From NCBI GenBank assembly GCA_020026175.1, contig JAHHQV010000080.1:1-7652 (forward strand): a stretch of DNA of 7,652 bases. Reading direction: 5' to 3'. The notes below the pieces were generated by a model. It was not told the DNA's origin and did no database searches. It worked only from the letters and a program-made list of their open reading frames with translations. This document shows positions 6,314-7,652 of this stretch, piece after piece; positions within the stretch are counted from its first letter, which is position 1, and each line of letters begins with the position of its first letter. Position numbers and translations under genes: made by a program. The stretch comes from Phocaeicola sp. GTDB taxonomy: Bacteria > Bacteroidota > Bacteroidia > Bacteroidales > Bacteroidaceae.

Positions 6314-6338
6314 TATTGTATTTTTTATATTCAATTAC

Positions 6339-6346
6339 CAAAAATA
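6339..6346 (-). promoter_or_regulatory. Candidate -7 element for the minus-strand operon
   Basis: On the minus strand 6346-6339 reads TATTTTTG, an exact match to the Bacteroides -7 consensus TAnnTTTG. It lies 25 bp before the ATG at 6313, so the leader would be about 20 nt. No good TTTG -33 element is seen at 18-20 bp, only A/T-rich sequence, so the call rests on the -7 match and on its position in a divergent intergenic region. Confidence 0.45.
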
Positions 6347-6419
6347 CAAAAAAACTTCATAATATAATGTTTTTGAATATTCAAATTTCAGACTTCTTCC
6401 ATAAATCGTACTTTTCTTG

Positions 6420-6427
6420 TATTTTTG
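6420..6427 (+). promoter_or_regulatory. Candidate -7 element for the ttcA-like operon
   Basis: TATTTTTG at 6420-6427 matches the Bacteroides -7 consensus TAnnTTTG and lies 23 bp before the ATG at 6451. The leader would be about 18-20 nt. A clear -33 TTTG is not present at the expected distance. The same octamer occurs on the opposite strand at 6346-6339, giving a back-to-back pair of promoters in this 137-bp gap. Confidence 0.5.
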
Positions 6428-6450
6428 CAGACATATTTTTCTGATAAATT

Positions 6451-7212
6451 ATGGTAAAAAGAACTGAAGATGATAAATTGCTTTATAGGATTAATAAAAA
6501 ATTCTTGAAAGGTATTGTAGATTATGGTTTGATAGAAGATGGAGATAGAATATTGGTAGGTCTTTCTGGAGGAAAAGATTCTTTGGCTTTGCTGGAACTT
6601 CTGGCACATCGTTCCAAAATATATAAGCCTAAATTCTCTGTGGTAGCTGTACATGTAGAAATGTCGAATATAGAATACAAATCGGATACAGAATATTTGC
6701 GCATGTATGCAGAATCTTTGGATGTTCCGTTTGTTACATATACAACTTCATTCGATCCTACTACAGATACAAGAAAGTCTCCTTGTTTTCTTTGTTCATG
6801 GAATAGGAGAAAGGCTTTATTTACTGTTGCTAAAGAGCATGGATGTAATAAAATAGCTTTGGGACATCATATGGATGATATACTTGAAACTCTGCTTATG
6901 AACATGACCTTCCAGGGAGCGATAAGCACTATGCCTCCGCGTTTGGTGATGAAGAAATTTGATATGTCAATTATTCGTCCTATGTGTCTTATTCAAGAGA
7001 CTGACCTGATAGAACTTGCTAAATTAAGAGGGTATAAAAAGCAGATCAAGAATTGTCCATACGAGAAAGACTCTCATCGCTCTGATATGAAGAGTTTTAT
7101 GGATATGCTAGATAAGATGAATCCTGAAGCAAAATATAGTCTTTGGAGTAGTATGAGCAATATTCAGGAAGATATGCTTCCTGTATTGATGAAATTTGAA
7201 CAGAATAAATGA
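6451..7212 (+). CDS. ttcA: TtcA-family tRNA 2-thiocytidine synthetase (PP-loop ATPase)
   Basis: This 253-residue cytoplasmic enzyme of the TtcA/TtuA group would adenylate and thiolate a tRNA base, in TtcA cytidine 32 of the anticodon loop. Residues 36-44 form the PP-loop, VGLSGGKDS, followed by VAVHVEM (65-71). The iron-sulfur ligands expected for TtcA are all present: C112 and C115 in PCFLC, and C202 in IKNCPYE. GHHMDDILETLLMN (138-151) is the conserved helix after the core. It is shorter than E. coli TtcA (about 310 residues), lacking extensions at the ends, which is common in Bacteroidetes. The ATG at 6451 follows a candidate promoter; an alternative downstream start would remove part of the N-terminal helix. 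It overlaps the next gene by ATGA (7209-7212). The exact modified base in this organism is inferred from the family. Confidence 0.93.
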   Translation: MVKRTEDDKLLYRINKKFLKGIVDYGLIEDGDRILVGLSGGKDSLALLELLAHRSKIYKPKFSVVAVHVEMSNIEYKSDTEYLRMYAESLDVPFVTYTTSFDPTTDTRKSPCFLCSWNRRKALFTVAKEHGCNKIALGHHMDDILETLLMNMTFQGAISTMPPRLVMKKFDMSIIRPMCLIQETDLIELAKLRGYKKQIKNCPYEKDSHRSDMKSFMDMLDKMNPEAKYSLWSSMSNIQEDMLPVLMKFEQNK

Positions 7213-7601
7213 CAATAATATCAACAGAAATGTTTACAAATGGTTTGTTTTCAGTTGTATTACTGATTCTATCTAATATTTTCATGACATTTGCCTGGTA
7301 CGGTCATCTTAAACTACGAGAATATAGTTGGTTTGAATCCTTGCCGCTTATTGGAGTGATTGTATTCAGTTGGGCAATAGCTTTTTTCGAGTATTGTCTT
7401 CAAGTTCCTGCTAATAGGTTAGGTTTTAAAGACAGTGGAGGGCCTTTTGATATTATGCAATTAAAGGTTATTCAGGAAGTGATAACACTTGTTGTTTTTA
7501 CGGTATTTTCTACAATAGCCTTTAAGATGGAACTTAAATGGAATCATTTGGCAGCCTTTTTTTGTTTAGTATTGACAGTATATTTTATATTTAAAAAATA
7601 G
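7209..7601 (+). CDS. DUF486 (DMT-like) small integral membrane protein
   Basis: This 130-residue inner-membrane protein has four predicted helices: about 13-33, 44-64, 87-107 and 112-128. Family marks are LSNIFMTFAWYGHLK (21-35), SWAIAFFEYCLQVPANR (54-70) and QLKVIQEVITLVVF (84-97), which identify DUF486, a group related to drug/metabolite transporters with no established substrate. The length fits the family. The ATG at 7209 overlaps the ttcA-like stop as ATGA, pointing to translational coupling. A second ATG at 7230 (residue 8) would give an N-terminus closer to family members and is a fair alternative. No hairpin terminator is visible in the 51 bases left after the stop. Confidence 0.92.
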   Translation: MTIISTEMFTNGLFSVVLLILSNIFMTFAWYGHLKLREYSWFESLPLIGVIVFSWAIAFFEYCLQVPANRLGFKDSGGPFDIMQLKVIQEVITLVVFTVFSTIAFKMELKWNHLAAFFCLVLTVYFIFKK

Positions 7602-7652
7602 GGTGTTCAGTTCCATGTTCTAAAATCAGCTTACTTTTTTGAGTGTTTTGGA

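Noticed and set aside
6311..6334. An upstream TTG start for the TPR/PD40 protein at 6334
   Set aside because: It would add seven residues before the signal peptide and would put the start codon on the predicted transcription start. The ATG at 6311-6313 gives a normal signal peptide.
7602..7652. A terminator after the DUF486 gene
   Set aside because: A short T-run at about 7634-7640 lacks a convincing preceding stem within the bases available.

Overview
The window looks like a junction between a Bacteroidales chromosome (Bacteroides, Parabacteroides or Dysgonomonas type) and one end of an integrated mobile element. The assignment rests on low G+C, TAnnTTTG-type promoter elements in place of sigma70 boxes, mostly no Shine-Dalgarno sequences, and proteins with a Bacteroidetes flavour. 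These include a TPR plus PD40-propeller secreted protein, an arm-domain tyrosine integrase, and a small membrane-anchored protein of a type common in Bacteroides prophages.

Positions 1 to about 1950 are the element end. The tail of an unidentified gene overlaps (ATGA) a 154-residue membrane-anchored, DUF6808-like protein read rightward. A bidirectional hairpin terminator separates it from a convergent, leftward tyrosine recombinase gene. The 217 bp between the integrase start and the mnmE stop codon hold no gene. They are dense in short repeats: five copies of TTTGTTRCT in both orientations, a 7-bp-arm inverted repeat, a core-site-like inverted repeat next to the mnmE stop, and a candidate integrase promoter. 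This is what an attachment site with arm sites and an autoregulated integrase promoter would look like. The element therefore seems to sit at the 3' end of mnmE, whose conserved C-terminal CxGK motif is intact. The same gene end is used by the unrelated Salmonella genomic island SGI1.

Positions 1960 to 6313 are host chromosome on the minus strand. In transcription order they encode a secreted TPR/PD40 protein, a uridine phosphorylase-like enzyme (12-bp gap), a GAF-domain free methionine-R-sulfoxide reductase (12-bp gap) and MnmE (106-bp gap). The first three are probably one operon, and mnmE may share its transcript. Positions 6451 to 7601 are a divergent plus-strand pair joined by an ATGA overlap: a TtcA-family PP-loop tRNA thiolase and a DUF486 small membrane protein. 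Candidate promoters for both directions lie between 6339 and 6427.

The host genes are well-known families, two of them (MnmE and TtcA) tRNA anticodon-loop modification enzymes. I see no wholly new system. The most interesting part is the integration junction: its repeat architecture, its choice of mnmE as target, and the fact that the integrase is placed to receive mnmE read-through.
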